Of a stretch of DNA of 63,351 bases, positions 48,604-59,762 are shown in pieces. A program made the position numbers and the translations under genes. Below the pieces are notes generated by a model that was given only the letters and a program-made list of their open reading frames with translations, did not search any database and had not been told where the DNA came from. The stretch spans positions 1 through 63,351 of the forward strand of contig QVQC01000075.1 in NCBI GenBank assembly GCA_003428585.1. Reading direction: 5' to 3'. Numbering within the stretch: the first letter of the stretch is position 1; every line of letters begins with the position of its first letter. The stretch is from Nioella halotolerans (lineage in GTDB: Bacteria > Pseudomonadota > Alphaproteobacteria > Rhodobacterales > Rhodobacteraceae).

Positions 48604-50907
48604 TCAATGCAGTTGGCGCTGAACCGTCGCCGTCAGGTCCGTCAGGGTGAAGGGCTTGGCAAGGAAGACAGACTCGGGAACGATTTCCCCGATAGTGTCG
48701 AACACCTCCTCGGCATAGCCGGAGACGAACACAACCTTGACACCGGGGCGGTCCTGCAAGGCCTCTCTCACCCATGTCGGACCATCTTTTCCGGGCATGA
48801 CAACGTCGGTCACGAAGACATCCACATCGAGTTCGCGATCCTGCAGCAAATCCAGCGCATTCTCGGCGTTTTCGGCCTCCAGGACGGTGAAACCGCGCAT
48901 CTGCAGCGCGCGCGACGCGAAGGCCCGCACCGAGGCCTCGTCCTCGACCAGCAGCACCACCGCATCCCGCGAGAGATCGGACAGACGGGGCGGCGACGGG
49001 GCGGTGTCGGGCATGGCGGTTTCGTGATCCGTCGCATGATGGACCGGGAAATACATGGTGAACACCGCGCCCTGCCCCACGTCGCTATCGGCGAAGACAT
49101 AGCCACCCGATTGCTTCACGATCCCGTAGACCATGGACAGGCCGAGCCCGGTCCCCTCGCCGGCGCGCTTGGTGGTGAAGAAAGGCTCGAAGATGCGCGT
49201 CAGGTGATCGGGGGAGATGCCGTGCCCGTCATCCCCGACCCGGATTGTCACATAGTTCCCCGGGGGCACTTCCGCGCGGTCGCGGCAGAGCGGTTCCGCA
49301 AGGCTCACCGCCCGCGTTTCGACCCGGACCGTGCCGCCGCTTTCGGCCATCGCGTCCCGGGCGTTCACGACAAGGTTCATGATGACCTGGTCGAGTTGCC
49401 TTCGGTCGGCCCGGATCGGCCTCAGGCCCGGATCATGGTCGAATTCCAGTCCGATGCGTTCGCCCACCAGACGGTTGAGCAGATGGGCAAGGTCCGAGAT
49501 CGACTCGCGCAGGTCCAGAACCTCCGGTCGCATGGTCTGCTTTCGAGAGAAGGCAAGAAGCTGGCCGACAAGGCTCGCCGCGCGGTTGGCATTCTGGTTG
49601 ATCTGGACAAGGTCGGCATAGTCCGGGTCGCCCTCGTCATGGCGCAGCAAAAGCAAGTCGCAATGGCCGGTGATCGCGGTCAGCAGGTTGTTGAAATCAT
49701 GCGCAACTCCGCCTGCAAGTTCGCCGATTGCCTGCATTTTCTGGCTCTGGACGAATTGTTGTTCCATGGATTTGAGCGCCGTCGCATCGTGCAGGACGCC
49801 AAGCAGCGTCGCCTCGCCCTCACCGGAAATCCGGCCCAGCGTGATCTGCACGAAGCAATCATCCTCGCGCAGTTTGGCGCGCACCATCTCGGGGCGGCCC
49901 GGGATCCGCTCCTCCAGCATGTCGCTCAGCCAGTCATTGATCGGTCGCCCCAGCCCCTCGACCACGCCCGCCAGTTCCAGTTCCGTGCCCGCGTGAAGGT
50001 TCAACAGGGTCTGAGCGCGCGGATTGGCCGCGAGGACCCTGCCGTCACCGGCAATGTGAACCAGCGCCACGGGCAAAGCGCCGAAGGCCCGGGCGGCGAC
50101 ACCGTCCTCGATCGGCAGCAGGTCCACGGGCAGGGCGTGGATTTCCCGCCGCCCGTCGCCGGCCTGCAACTCGATCACCAGCACCTCGATCCAGCCCTCG
50201 GCCCCGTGCAGGCGCCGGCGCTGGCCCGATTGCAGCGGCAACGTCTCGAACACGTCGGACAGGGCGCGCTTGCGACCGCCGAGCGTGTCGCGCATCGCGT
50301 CGTTCATCGACAGGATCGTGTCACTGCGGCTGACAACCATCATCGGCAAGCTGGAGGCCGCCTGCGGGCGCGGCGGCGCATCCGCGTGATCCTCGATCCG
50401 CCACACCGTGCCGCTGCCGACCCGGAAGGACGTCACCCGCACAACGCCACGGCGCGTGACGACCGTTTCGCTGGCGGACCGCCCCTGCGACAGCGCGGAT
50501 TCCTGCCGGAACGCCACCGCGGCGGCATTGGGCACCAGCCCGGCCAACGCGCGCGACACCGGCTGCCCGGCCCGCGGTCCGAACCGGTCCTTCGCCGCGT
50601 GATTCTGGAACAGGATCGCGCCCTGATCGTCGGTGGAGAAAACCGGCGCAGGGTCCGTTCGGAACGCGCGTGCCGCGTCGCGGATGGCCTTTTGATCGGC
50701 GCGCAGACGCCGCAGGCGGCCCAGCGGCAGCAACAGCGCCGTGACCGTTATCGAGGCGGAGGCCACGACGCCGGCGCTGCGCCAGACCAGGTCCTCGGCC
50801 AGGAAGGCCACGGGCAGGCAGGCCATGGCCACCAGCAACAAGGCCCCCGTCGCCACGCCAGAGGGCGCACCCCCGCCCCTCCGAAAAGCCACCGACAATT
50901 CCGACAC
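48604..50907 (-). CDS. cckA: hybrid sensor kinase CckA (CtrA phosphorelay)
   Basis: A 767-residue membrane hybrid kinase. Two N-terminal helices (ATGALLLVAMACLPVAF; ASITVTALLLPLG) precede PAS-like regions. The HisKA site is GELAGGVAHDFNNLLTAI; the HATPase has VVNARDAM, GDDGHGIS and EGTGLGLSMVYGI. A C-terminal receiver has DVFVTDVVMPGKDG with the phospho-Asp. CckA drives the CckA-ChpT-CtrA relay that controls motility and gene transfer agent production in Rhodobacteraceae. GTG 50907 is preferred over GTG 50913 because GGAGG lies 6 nt upstream. Confidence 0.94.
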   Translation of the reverse strand: MSELSVAFRRGGGAPSGVATGALLLVAMACLPVAFLAEDLVWRSAGVVASASITVTALLLPLGRLRRLRADQKAIRDAARAFRTDPAPVFSTDDQGAILFQNHAAKDRFGPRAGQPVSRALAGLVPNAAAVAFRQESALSQGRSASETVVTRRGVVRVTSFRVGSGTVWRIEDHADAPPRPQAASSLPMMVVSRSDTILSMNDAMRDTLGGRKRALSDVFETLPLQSGQRRRLHGAEGWIEVLVIELQAGDGRREIHALPVDLLPIEDGVAARAFGALPVALVHIAGDGRVLAANPRAQTLLNLHAGTELELAGVVEGLGRPINDWLSDMLEERIPGRPEMVRAKLREDDCFVQITLGRISGEGEATLLGVLHDATALKSMEQQFVQSQKMQAIGELAGGVAHDFNNLLTAITGHCDLLLLRHDEGDPDYADLVQINQNANRAASLVGQLLAFSRKQTMRPEVLDLRESISDLAHLLNRLVGERIGLEFDHDPGLRPIRADRRQLDQVIMNLVVNARDAMAESGGTVRVETRAVSLAEPLCRDRAEVPPGNYVTIRVGDDGHGISPDHLTRIFEPFFTTKRAGEGTGLGLSMVYGIVKQSGGYVFADSDVGQGAVFTMYFPVHHATDHETAMPDTAPSPPRLSDLSRDAVVLLVEDEASVRAFASRALQMRGFTVLEAENAENALDLLQDRELDVDVFVTDVVMPGKDGPTWVREALQDRPGVKVVFVSGYAEEVFDTIGEIVPESVFLAKPFTLTDLTATVQRQLH

Positions 50908-50966
50908 CCGCACCCTCCGCCTCGATTCGCCGCGAGAAGGATCGCCGGTATTTCGTTAATGACGGA

Positions 50967-52148
50967 TTAAGAGCCGTCGGCGCCCGCCCCGGGACGCTGC
51001 AACTCGGCCACGAAGAAGCCATCCGAGGCCTCCAGCGGGGTGTAGCGTCGCGCCGCAACCAACCGCCAGCCGCGCGCCAGCAACATCTCCTCGACCACCG
51101 CCGTGTTCTCGGCCTGCAGGAGCGAGCAGGTCATGTAGACCAGCCGCCCACCAGGCGCGACCAGCCCGGCAGCCTGCGTCACGATCCGGCGCTGCAGGTC
51201 CCCGAGTTCGGCGAGCCGCCCCGGCGTGAGACGCCATTTCGCCTCCGGGTCGCGCCGCCACGTGCCGGAGCCGGTGCAGGGCACATCGCACAGCACCGCA
51301 TCATAGGGCGCGTGGCGCGGCAGATCGTCGGTCGAAAGGATCGTGCAGGCAATCCCCGCCCGTGCCGCGCGTGCGGGCAGGTCCGACATCCGCCGCGGCG
51401 CCGCGTCATGGGCGAAAAGCGCCGCCGCGCTCCGGTCCGCGATGGCCAGCGTCTTGCCGCCCCCGCCGGCGCAAAAATCGAGGATCCGCCCGTCCCGCGG
51501 CCAATCCACGGCCGCGCAGGCCATCTGCACCGACAGGTCCTGGATCTCGACCAGCCCGGCTTGGTAGGCCGCCGACTGGCGCAGGCGCCGCGGGTTCTCC
51601 ACCACTTCCAACGCGGTCAAATGATCCGTTTTCTTCGTTTTGATTCCGTCATTTGATAGGCTTTCTTCAACCTGTCCGACGGTCGCTTTCCGACCATTCA
51701 CCCGCAGGTAGAGCGGCGCCCGGTCCCGCATCGCGGCAATGATCGCATCAGCCTGCGGCCCCAGATCTGCGCGTAGCGCGGGGTGCAGCCAGCCGGGAAT
51801 ATCCCGCCACGGATCCGGCTCCACAATGGGGGCGACCTGCTCCGCCACGGTCAGCGGTACGGGGGCGTGCCCTTCGCCGGTGAACAAGGCCTGCGGCGCC
51901 TGTCCCTGAAGCCGCAAAAGCCCTAGCATCAGGCTGCGCCCCGTCTCGCCCGTCCCGCCGCCGAGCGCCGCACAGCTTCCCTTGCGCCGCAGAACATCGT
52001 AGACGTGGTCGCGCACCGCCGCCCGGTCCTTCGATCCGGCGTAGCGCGCCCCGCGCGCCCACGCGGTCAGGGCATGCTCCGCCGGCTCGCCTGCAAGCCA
52101 GGCTTCGAGGACGCCGATCGCCGCGGCCACGCGGGCGCCCGGGGTCAT
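50967..52148 (-). CDS. RsmB-type 16S rRNA m5C methyltransferase
   Basis: A 393-residue RNA methyltransferase. An N-terminal NusB-like helical domain (about 1-130) is followed by the catalytic domain with the SAM loop ILDFCAGGGGKTLAI. The two catalytic cysteines are in CDVPCTGSGTWRRDPE and MTCSLLQAEN, as in RsmB/Nop2 enzymes. The short AT-rich stretch SLSNDGIKTKKTDH falls in the usual linker. It is 31 bp downstream of guaB. Confidence 0.9.
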   Translation of the reverse strand: MTPGARVAAAIGVLEAWLAGEPAEHALTAWARGARYAGSKDRAAVRDHVYDVLRRKGSCAALGGGTGETGRSLMLGLLRLQGQAPQALFTGEGHAPVPLTVAEQVAPIVEPDPWRDIPGWLHPALRADLGPQADAIIAAMRDRAPLYLRVNGRKATVGQVEESLSNDGIKTKKTDHLTALEVVENPRRLRQSAAYQAGLVEIQDLSVQMACAAVDWPRDGRILDFCAGGGGKTLAIADRSAAALFAHDAAPRRMSDLPARAARAGIACTILSTDDLPRHAPYDAVLCDVPCTGSGTWRRDPEAKWRLTPGRLAELGDLQRRIVTQAAGLVAPGGRLVYMTCSLLQAENTAVVEEMLLARGWRLVAARRYTPLEASDGFFVAELQRPGAGADGS

Positions 52149-52179
52149 GCGACAACCTCAAGAATGACCCGCAAGACCT

Positions 52180-53655
<1,476 letters not shown>

Positions 53656-53738
53656 TTACGGTTGGCACGTCCCTATCTCATGGGTTTGGCGGAAGGGAAA
53701 GCCCAAAAAACCGTTGGGTCGGCGAAGCGGCGCGGGCG

Positions 53739-54440
53739 TCAGCCGCGAAAACCCGTCGCCACCACGAATTTCTCCGATGAATCGGAACGGCTCGCCTCCG
53801 GTTTCACATTGGCGACCTTGGCAAATCGCTGCTTCAGGGTGTGCTGTAGCGTGGCCTCCGCACCGCCGGCCAGCACCTTGGCCACGAAGGTGCCGCCTTC
53901 GTCCAGCACGTCGAATGCAAAGGCAGCCGCCGCCTCGCACAGCGCGATGATCCGCAAGTGATCGGTCTGCTTGTGGCCCGAGGCCGAGGCGGCCATGTCG
54001 CTCATCACCACATCGGCCTTGCCGCCAAGCCAGTTCTTGACCGTCTCGTCGGCGCCGTCCTCCATGAAATCGAGCTGGTGGATCTCGGCCCCGGCGATCG
54101 GCTCCACCTCCTGCAGGTCGATGCCCAGAACCGTGCCAACCGCCTTTCCGGGTTTCTCGCCAAGCGCGTTGACGCGTTTCACCGCCACCTGGCACCAGCC
54201 GCCGGGCGCGCAGCCAAGGTCCACCACGCGCGCGCCGGGCACGAGGAACCGGTACTTGTCGTCAAGTTCGAGGATCTTGAACGCCGCGCGCCCGCGATAG
54301 CCCTCGCGCCGCGCGCGCTGCACGTAGGGGTCGTTCAATTGCCGTTCCAGCCAGCGGGTCGAGGATAGCTTGCGCCCGCGCGCCGTCTTGACCTTCACCC
54401 GAAGCTCGCGCTGCCCGCGCCCGCTTGTCTTCTTTACCAT
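53739..54440 (-). CDS. rlmE: 23S rRNA 2'-O-methyltransferase RlmE
   Basis: A 233-residue FtsJ/RrmJ methyltransferase modifying U2552 of 23S rRNA. SAM loop [15 protein letters not shown]. The K-D-K-E tetrad is visible in [25 protein letters not shown] and KPEASR. A basic N-terminus ([18 protein letters not shown]) is typical for alphaproteobacteria. ATG 54440 is the conserved start; in-frame codons up to 54545 add an unrelated leader. Confidence 0.95.
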   Translation of the reverse strand: MVKKTSGRGQRELRVKVKTARGRKLSSTRWLERQLNDPYVQRARREGYRGRAAFKILELDDKYRFLVPGARVVDLGCAPGGWCQVAVKRVNALGEKPGKAVGTVLGIDLQEVEPIAGAEIHQLDFMEDGADETVKNWLGGKADVVMSDMAASASGHKQTDHLRIIALCEAAAAFAFDVLDEGGTFVAKVLAGGAEATLQHTLKQRFAKVANVKPEASRSDSSEKFVVATGFRG

Positions 54441-54632
54441 TACCGCAGCCTTTTTCCGAACGCCCCTGCTTACCGCCCGCGCCCCGCCGACAAAAGCCCC
54501 GCCCGTTTCATCTTGACAATAAAGACCCCCGGGCGGCGGCGCCATCTTCGACCTTGGCCCGCGCGCCGGCGATTTCCGGCCGCCCGCTTTCGCCGATGAA
54601 GGACTGCGACAAAGCGCGGGGCCGGACAGGGC

Positions 54633-55820
54633 TCAGAACGGGCCGTCCTCCAGCACGCCGTCCGAGGACATCTGCGCGTAAAGCAGCCCCTCGCGCAGGC
54701 CCCGGTCCGCGACGCTCAGCCGGTCGGTCGGCCAGGCCCGCAGCAGGGCCTGCAGGATCGCCGCACCCGACATGATCAGCGAATGCCGGTCGCGCCCGAT
54801 GCGCGGGTCATGCCGGCGCCCGGCAGGGCCAAGTTCGAGGTAATCCCGCACCACCGCGTCGATCTGGTCCGAGGTCATCCGCAGCCCGTCCACCTTGTTG
54901 CGGTCATACCGACGCAGCCCCAGATGCGAGGCCGCGATCGTCGTCACCGTGCCGCTTGTTCCGATGATCTGGAAGCCTTCCCGCGTCTGGTCGGCGGCAT
55001 CGACGTAGGGCGAGAACTCGGCCAGTTGTTCCTCGAAATACCAGCTCATCAGCGCGAAGCGCGCACCATCGTCGGTCACGTCGCGGTAGAGATCCTTCAG
55101 CGTTGCCACCCCCAGCGGAATGGAAATCCAGTCGACCACCTTGGCCTTCGGAAACACCGTGTCGGCCGTGTCGAACCCCTGGTGCAGCCGCATGATCGCG
55201 CGCGGCCGTTCCAGCCGCGGCACGCGGGAGAGGTCGATCCACACCAGTTCGGTCGAGCCGCCGCCGATATCGACCACCAGAAGCTGGTCGGTCCGGGTCG
55301 AGACAAGCGGCGCACAGGCGACCACGGCAAGGCGTGCCTCCTCCTCGGGCTGGATGATTTCAAGGTCCAGCCCGATCTCGCGTTCGACAACCGAGATGAA
55401 GTCCGGGGCGTTGCTGGCCCGGCGGCAGGCTTCCGTCGCCACCAGCCGCATACGCTTCACGTCATGGCGTTGCAGCTTGCTCTTGCAGATCTTCAGCGCC
55501 GAGACCGTGCGCGCCATCGACTGCCGCGACAGACGCCCGAAGGCTTCCAGCCCGTGGCCAAGCTGCACCGACTTGGAAAAACTGTCCACCACGTGCAACT
55601 GGTTGCCCTTGGGCTGCGCGATCAGCATGCGGCAGGAATTGGTCCCGAGATCGAGCGCAGCGTAAAGATCGGCCGGGTCGGGGCGCGCATCGCGGCGCGG
55701 GGCGGGCGGCGCGGGATCGGGCACGGCGGACAGCGCAGCGCCGCGTGCCGGCGCGATCGTCGGCGCGGCCGTCATCTTCGGCTGTTTGCTCTTGCCCCGG
55801 CGGGGGCGGCGGCGGCCCAT
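54633..55820 (-). CDS. Ppx/GppA phosphatase family protein
   Basis: A 395-residue ASKHA-fold enzyme: a low-complexity Pro/Ala/Arg N-terminus (about 1-50), ALDLGTNSCRMLIAQP (phosphate 1), VVDIGGGSTELVWIDL (phosphate 2) and GTSGTVTTIAASHLG. Family members hydrolyse polyphosphate or pppGpp; which one cannot be decided. The order guaB, rlmE, ppx on one strand is common in Rhodobacteraceae. It is divergent from the virulence-factor family gene. Confidence 0.93.
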   Translation of the reverse strand: MGRRRPRRGKSKQPKMTAAPTIAPARGAALSAVPDPAPPAPRRDARPDPADLYAALDLGTNSCRMLIAQPKGNQLHVVDSFSKSVQLGHGLEAFGRLSRQSMARTVSALKICKSKLQRHDVKRMRLVATEACRRASNAPDFISVVEREIGLDLEIIQPEEEARLAVVACAPLVSTRTDQLLVVDIGGGSTELVWIDLSRVPRLERPRAIMRLHQGFDTADTVFPKAKVVDWISIPLGVATLKDLYRDVTDDGARFALMSWYFEEQLAEFSPYVDAADQTREGFQIIGTSGTVTTIAASHLGLRRYDRNKVDGLRMTSDQIDAVVRDYLELGPAGRRHDPRIGRDRHSLIMSGAAILQALLRAWPTDRLSVADRGLREGLLYAQMSSDGVLEDGPF

Positions 55821-56102
55821 GGTCCTCTCCGATCTGCCCGTTATGTTTCAAAGCTAACCGCTAGGCACGGCCGATACAATGGGCCAGCCGGCCCGGCGCG
55901 GGCGCCAACAGCTTCGTGAGAATTCCTGACCCTCGTCGCACGCCCCCTTCGCCGCCCGGCCGCGCTATCCGGCCGACAAGTCGCAGGGACGCGCCGCGAG
56001 GTCGAAATTGGGACGGGCGCCATCGCCGCGCGCCGCTAGGGTGTGCGGCAACCGGCGGCGTCTTGGCCCCGCCGCGCCGGGTCAGGAAAGGGAGGACGCA
56101 AC
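55821..56102. other. divergent promoter region, no gene seen
   Basis: This 282-bp gap separates the minus-strand Ppx/GppA gene from the plus-strand C1 operon. It must hold both promoters. GGAAAGGGAGGA just before 56103 is the ribosome site of the first C1 operon gene. No repeat, hairpin or further reading frame with family features was found. Confidence 0.5.
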
Positions 56103-56414
56103 ATGCCAGCCGTCACCATCGTCTATTGGCGTGACATGCCCGCACAGGTCATCGTGGGCAAAGGGCGCAGAGGTGCGAAGGCGCCGCTGCCGGAGCGTTT
56201 CGAACAAGCCATCGACCGGGCCGCGATGAAGGTGGGCGCGCGCGACGACGACGCCTATTTGTCGGGCTTTCGCAAGGCCGCGCCTTTCGAGGTCGAAGGC
56301 GACGCGCAGGAGGTCGCAAATGCCCAAGCCGCGGCAATAGATGAAGCCTACGACGCGGAGAGGCTCAAGCAGCTCATCGCCAATGACGGCTACACCGACG
56401 CCCCCGCCGAATGA
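56103..56414 (+). CDS. virulence-factor family small protein (PF13769-like)
   Basis: A 103-residue soluble protein: VTIVYWRDMPAQVIVGKGRR, then KAPLPERFEQAIDRAAM and DDDAYLSGFRKA. This is the small family labelled virulence factor in alphaproteobacteria. It recurrently precedes the MetF-like and corrinoid methyltransferase genes, so a role in C1 metabolism is more likely than virulence. Its stop overlaps the MetF start by 4 bp (ATGA). GGAAAGGGAGGA lies before the ATG. Confidence 0.85.
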   Translation: MPAVTIVYWRDMPAQVIVGKGRRGAKAPLPERFEQAIDRAAMKVGARDDDAYLSGFRKAAPFEVEGDAQEVANAQAAAIDEAYDAERLKQLIANDGYTDAPAE

Positions 56415-57385
56415 CCCAAGCCCCGCCACCCTCTATCTGGGAGAAACTGATGGCCCTGCTCAAATTCCGCGCCCCTGCCGCCATGCCGGCGGCCCCCGCC
56501 GCCGACAGCGCCGCGCTGGAGGCCTTCCTCAAGGGCTATTCCATCGAGGTGATGCCGCGCACCGCCGAGAAGGTGGAGGATTTCCGCGACCTGCTGCCCG
56601 CAGGCACCCGCGTCTACATCGCCCATATCGAGGGCACCCCGATCGTCGATATGGTGGCCACCGCCAAGCGCCTCACGGATGAGGGCTACAACGTGATGCC
56701 GCATTTCCCGGCGCGCATCATCAAGGATGCCGCGACGCTGGAAAACTGGATCGCCATGTACCAGGGCGAGGCCGATGTGAAACAGGCGCTTCTGCTGGCC
56801 GGCGGCGTGTCTAAGCCGCATGGCGAATTTCACAGCTCCATGCAGCTTATGGAAACCGGGCTTTTTGACAAGGCGGGCTTTACCCGGTTGCATGTCGCCG
56901 GCCACCCCGAGGGCAACCGCGACATCGACCCGAACGGCGGCGACGCGGCGGTGATGGAGGCGCTGCGCTGGAAGCAATCCTTCGCCGAGCGCACCGATGC
57001 CGACATGGCCATCGCCACCCAGTTCGCCTTCGAGGCGAAGCCGATCATCGCATGGGCCCACCGGCTCAAGGCCGAGGGCATCGACCTGCCGATCCATATC
57101 GGCATCGCGGGCCCCGCGAAACTGCAGACGCTGATCAAGTTCGCCATCGCCTGCGGCGTCGGTCCCTCGCTCAAGGTCTTGCAGAAGCGCGCCAAGGACG
57201 TCACCAAGCTGCTGATGCCCTTCGAACCCAACGAGATCCTGAACGATCTGGCCGCGCACAAGGCCGCCAACCCGGATTTCAACATCGAGTCCGTCCATTT
57301 CTTCCCGCTCGGCGGCATCAAGACCAATGCCCAGTGGGCGATCGACCATGGCGGCGCCTCGGGCCGTCCCGCGAACCAGAACTGA
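56411..57385 (+). CDS. methylenetetrahydrofolate reductase (MetF-like)
   Basis: A 324-residue TIM-barrel flavoprotein of the MetF superfamily: YSIEVMPRTAEKVEDF at the catalytic-Glu strand, AHIEGTPIVDMVATAKRL, LLAGGVSKPHGEF and VAGHPEGNRDIDPNGGD, IATQFAFEAKP. It interconverts methylene- and methyl-tetrahydrofolate. It differs from the methionine-pathway MetF and belongs to the form clustered with corrinoid methyltransferases. The next gene, 10 bp downstream, handles methyl-THF, so the two are functionally linked. Confidence 0.9.
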   Translation: MTQAPPPSIWEKLMALLKFRAPAAMPAAPAADSAALEAFLKGYSIEVMPRTAEKVEDFRDLLPAGTRVYIAHIEGTPIVDMVATAKRLTDEGYNVMPHFPARIIKDAATLENWIAMYQGEADVKQALLLAGGVSKPHGEFHSSMQLMETGLFDKAGFTRLHVAGHPEGNRDIDPNGGDAAVMEALRWKQSFAERTDADMAIATQFAFEAKPIIAWAHRLKAEGIDLPIHIGIAGPAKLQTLIKFAIACGVGPSLKVLQKRAKDVTKLLMPFEPNEILNDLAAHKAANPDFNIESVHFFPLGGIKTNAQWAIDHGGASGRPANQN

Positions 57386-57395
57386 GAAAGAGCCC

Positions 57396-58361
57396 ATGAC
57401 CCGCACCGTTCTCGAATCCAAGTCCAAGACCGTCACCATCGGTTTTGATGAGCCCTTCTGCGTCATCGGCGAACGCATCAACCCCACCGGCCGCAAGAAG
57501 CTGGCCGTCGAACTGGAAGCGGGCGATTTTTCCACCGTCGAGAAGGACGCGCTGGAACAGGTGGCCTGCGGGGCGATGGTGCTCGACGTGAATGCGGGCG
57601 TGGTCTACAATTCCAACCCCAACCCCAACGAGACCGAGCCGCCGCTGATGGTCAAGATGATCGAGCTGGTGCAGGGCCTCGTCGACATCCCGCTCTGCAT
57701 CGACAGCTCGGTGCCCGCCGCGCTGGAGGCCGGGCTTGCGGCCGCGGAGGGGCGGCCACTGCTGAACTCGGTCACCGGCGAGGAGGACCGGCTGGAAGTC
57801 GTGCTGCCGCTGGTCAAGAAATACAACGTCCCGGTGGTGGCCATCTCCAACGACGATACCGGCATTTCCGAGGATCCGGACGTGCGCTTTGCCGTCGCCA
57901 AGAAGATCGTCGAGCGCGCCGCCGATTTCGGCATTCCGGCCCATGACATCGTGGTCGACCCGCTGGTGATGCCGGTCGGCGCCATGGCCACGGCCGGGCG
58001 GCAGGTTTTCACGCTGGTGCGCCGCCTGCGCGAGGAACTGGGCGTGAACACCACCTGCGGCGCCTCGAACATCAGCTTCGGCCTGCCCAACCGCCACGGG
58101 ATCAACGCCGCCTTCCTGCCCATGGCGATCGGCGCCGGCATGACCAGCGCCATCATGAACCCGGTCCGCCCGGTAGAGATGGAGGCGATCAACGCCGCAA
58201 ATTTCCTGATGGCCCACGACCCCAATGGCGGCAAGTGGATCAACTTCGCCAAGGTGCTGGAGGCGACCAAGCAAGGCACCCCGTTCCCCGAGGCGGCCAA
58301 GGCCGCGATGGATGCCGGCGGCGGGCGCGGCGGGCGGCGCGGCGGGCGGCGGCGCGCCTGA
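57396..58361 (+). CDS. methyltetrahydrofolate:corrinoid methyltransferase (pterin-binding, AcsE/MtgA-like)
   Basis: A 321-residue dihydropteroate-synthase-fold enzyme: CVIGERINPTGRKKLAVEL, GAMVLDVNAGVVYNSNPN, LCIDSSVPAALEAGL, LLNSVTGEEDRLE and TTCGASNISFGLPNR. These match the AcsE/MtgA group that moves a methyl group between a corrinoid protein and tetrahydrofolate. The C-terminus is a Gly/Arg tail (GGGRGGRRGGRRRA). Start ATG 57396 has GAGAAAGAG upstream. It fits with the MetF-like gene before it and the corrinoid activator at 60.1 kb. Confidence 0.92.
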   Translation: MTRTVLESKSKTVTIGFDEPFCVIGERINPTGRKKLAVELEAGDFSTVEKDALEQVACGAMVLDVNAGVVYNSNPNPNETEPPLMVKMIELVQGLVDIPLCIDSSVPAALEAGLAAAEGRPLLNSVTGEEDRLEVVLPLVKKYNVPVVAISNDDTGISEDPDVRFAVAKKIVERAADFGIPAHDIVVDPLVMPVGAMATAGRQVFTLVRRLREELGVNTTCGASNISFGLPNRHGINAAFLPMAIGAGMTSAIMNPVRPVEMEAINAANFLMAHDPNGGKWINFAKVLEATKQGTPFPEAAKAAMDAGGGRGGRRGGRRRA

Positions 58362-58489
58362 CAGGCGCCGAGATCGGTGCGTGGCGTGTTTGGGCGCGCC
58401 GCGCACACGAATATTTGTCACGATACTGCTTCTGTCACCGCCCGCAATACCTTACCCAGTCTCCCCATGAGACGATTGGCCAGGGCCGG

Positions 58490-59197
58490 GTGACAGGCCC
58501 GCCCCCACCCTATGACCGCCCGCCCTTCTGGCGCGAAGCGCTGCCGCGGCTGCTGGCGAGGCTGCTTGTCCTGGTCGGGATCGTGGCGCTGTCGCATGTC
58601 GCCATCGACACAGCGCTGTCATGGGCCGACGCGCTGCCAGATCTCGCCGGCGCACGCGCCGAGCGGCTGATCCTGTTGGCGATCTTCGTGGTCTACGCGC
58701 TGCTGATCTCGCTGCCTTTCGTACCGGGAATCGAGATTGCATTCGCGCTGTTGATGCTGCGCGGGTCCGAGTTCGCGCTGCCGATCTATGTCGCCACACT
58801 GACGGGGCTGGTGCTGGCCTTCCTTGTCGGGCGGCTTGTCCCGATCCGGGCCTTGCGACGGGTGTTTCTCGACCTGCACCTCGTCCGGGCGGCGCAGCTT
58901 GTCGACCACCTCGGCCCGCTAGATCCCCTGCAAAGGGTGGCGGCGTTGCAACGCGCCCTGCCCCGACGGTTTGCGCGCATGGCCCTGCGCTACCGTCTCC
59001 TCGGGCTGGCGCTGCTGATCAATCTGCCGGGGTCGGGGATGATCGGGGGCGGCGGCGGGATCTGCCTGATGGCCGGGATGAGCGGGGTGTTCGCCCCGCG
59101 CAGCACGATCCCGACCCTTGCCGTCGCGGTCCTGCCCTTTCCGGTCTTCGTGTATTTCGCGGGAACCCCGGACGTGATGCCGTGGCTCCCGCGATGA
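58490..59197 (+). CDS. uncharacterised multi-pass membrane protein
   Basis: About 235 residues with five hydrophobic stretches (LLARLLVLVGIVALSHVAI; ILLAIFVVYALLISLPFVPG; ALPIYVATLTGLVLAFLVG; LLGLALLINLPGSGMIGGGG; IPTLAVAVLPFPVFVYFAG). The FVPGIEIAFALLMLRG and INLPGSG segments loosely recall VTT/DedA-type transporters, but I do not assign the family. The GTG at 58490 is the best start before the first membrane helix; its ribosome site is weak. It lies between C1 genes but need not belong to them. Confidence 0.7.
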   Translation: MTGPPPPYDRPPFWREALPRLLARLLVLVGIVALSHVAIDTALSWADALPDLAGARAERLILLAIFVVYALLISLPFVPGIEIAFALLMLRGSEFALPIYVATLTGLVLAFLVGRLVPIRALRRVFLDLHLVRAAQLVDHLGPLDPLQRVAALQRALPRRFARMALRYRLLGLALLINLPGSGMIGGGGGICLMAGMSGVFAPRSTIPTLAVAVLPFPVFVYFAGTPDVMPWLPR

Positions 59198-59210
59198 CGG
59201 GCGCCGTGGC

Positions 59211-59762
59211 TTATTCCGCCGCGCGCGGCGGGTAAGCGTCGGTGGTAAACAGGTAATCGTCACCGCCCGCGCCCACGTGACAGGCGATGCAGCCGGCCTC
59301 CATGTTGCGGCCAACCGCGCCCGCAAGGGCCATACCGGCGGGGTTCGTGTCCAGCGACCCATCGGGGTCGTACTTGGCATAGAACCAGTCGTTATGTTCC
59401 GAGTCATAGCCTTCGGCGCGCTGGAACATGATCGTGACCGCCTCAAGATGGCCGGACGGATCGGCGAGCACCTCGTCCGCGGCCACTTCCATCGGGCCAT
59501 AATTGCGCTTGATGACAAGCAGGCCCTCTTCACCAGCGACCTCGGCATCCATGAAAAAGGTTTCGAGCATCGCGCCATGCGGCGGGGCACCCATGTAAGG
59601 CAGGCCCAGAATCGCGCCGTCGCCCACCATTCCCGTATCCACCATTTCCTGCCAGATTTCTCCGGCAAAGGCGATATCCTCATCGGTGCCGGCCGTCTGG
59701 GCCATGGCACCTGTGGCGACGAGGCATCCTGCCACTGTCGCACCGATCAAGTTCACTCTCAT
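59211..59762 (-). CDS. cytochrome P460-family protein
   Basis: A 183-residue periplasmic heme protein: signal peptide (MRVNLIGATVAGCLVATGAM, cut near AMAQT), then GEIWQEMVDTGMVGDG, IKRNYGPMEVAADEV, NDWFYAKYDPDGSL and the C-terminal heme motif CIACH at about 163. This is the cytochrome P460 / c'-beta fold, known to bind or oxidise small nitrogen compounds such as hydroxylamine or NO. It is oriented opposite to the surrounding C1 genes. Start ATG 59762 is fixed by the signal peptide. Confidence 0.88.
   Translation of the reverse strand: MRVNLIGATVAGCLVATGAMAQTAGTDEDIAFAGEIWQEMVDTGMVGDGAILGLPYMGAPPHGAMLETFFMDAEVAGEEGLLVIKRNYGPMEVAADEVLADPSGHLEAVTIMFQRAEGYDSEHNDWFYAKYDPDGSLDTNPAGMALAGAVGRNMEAGCIACHVGAGGDDYLFTTDAYPPRAAE

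Noticed and set aside
56103..57400. Riboswitch (cobalamin or SAM) ahead of the C1 operon
   Set aside because: I looked for conserved boxes and long paired elements in 55821-56102 and found none; the gap is short and GC-rich without a recognisable aptamer core.
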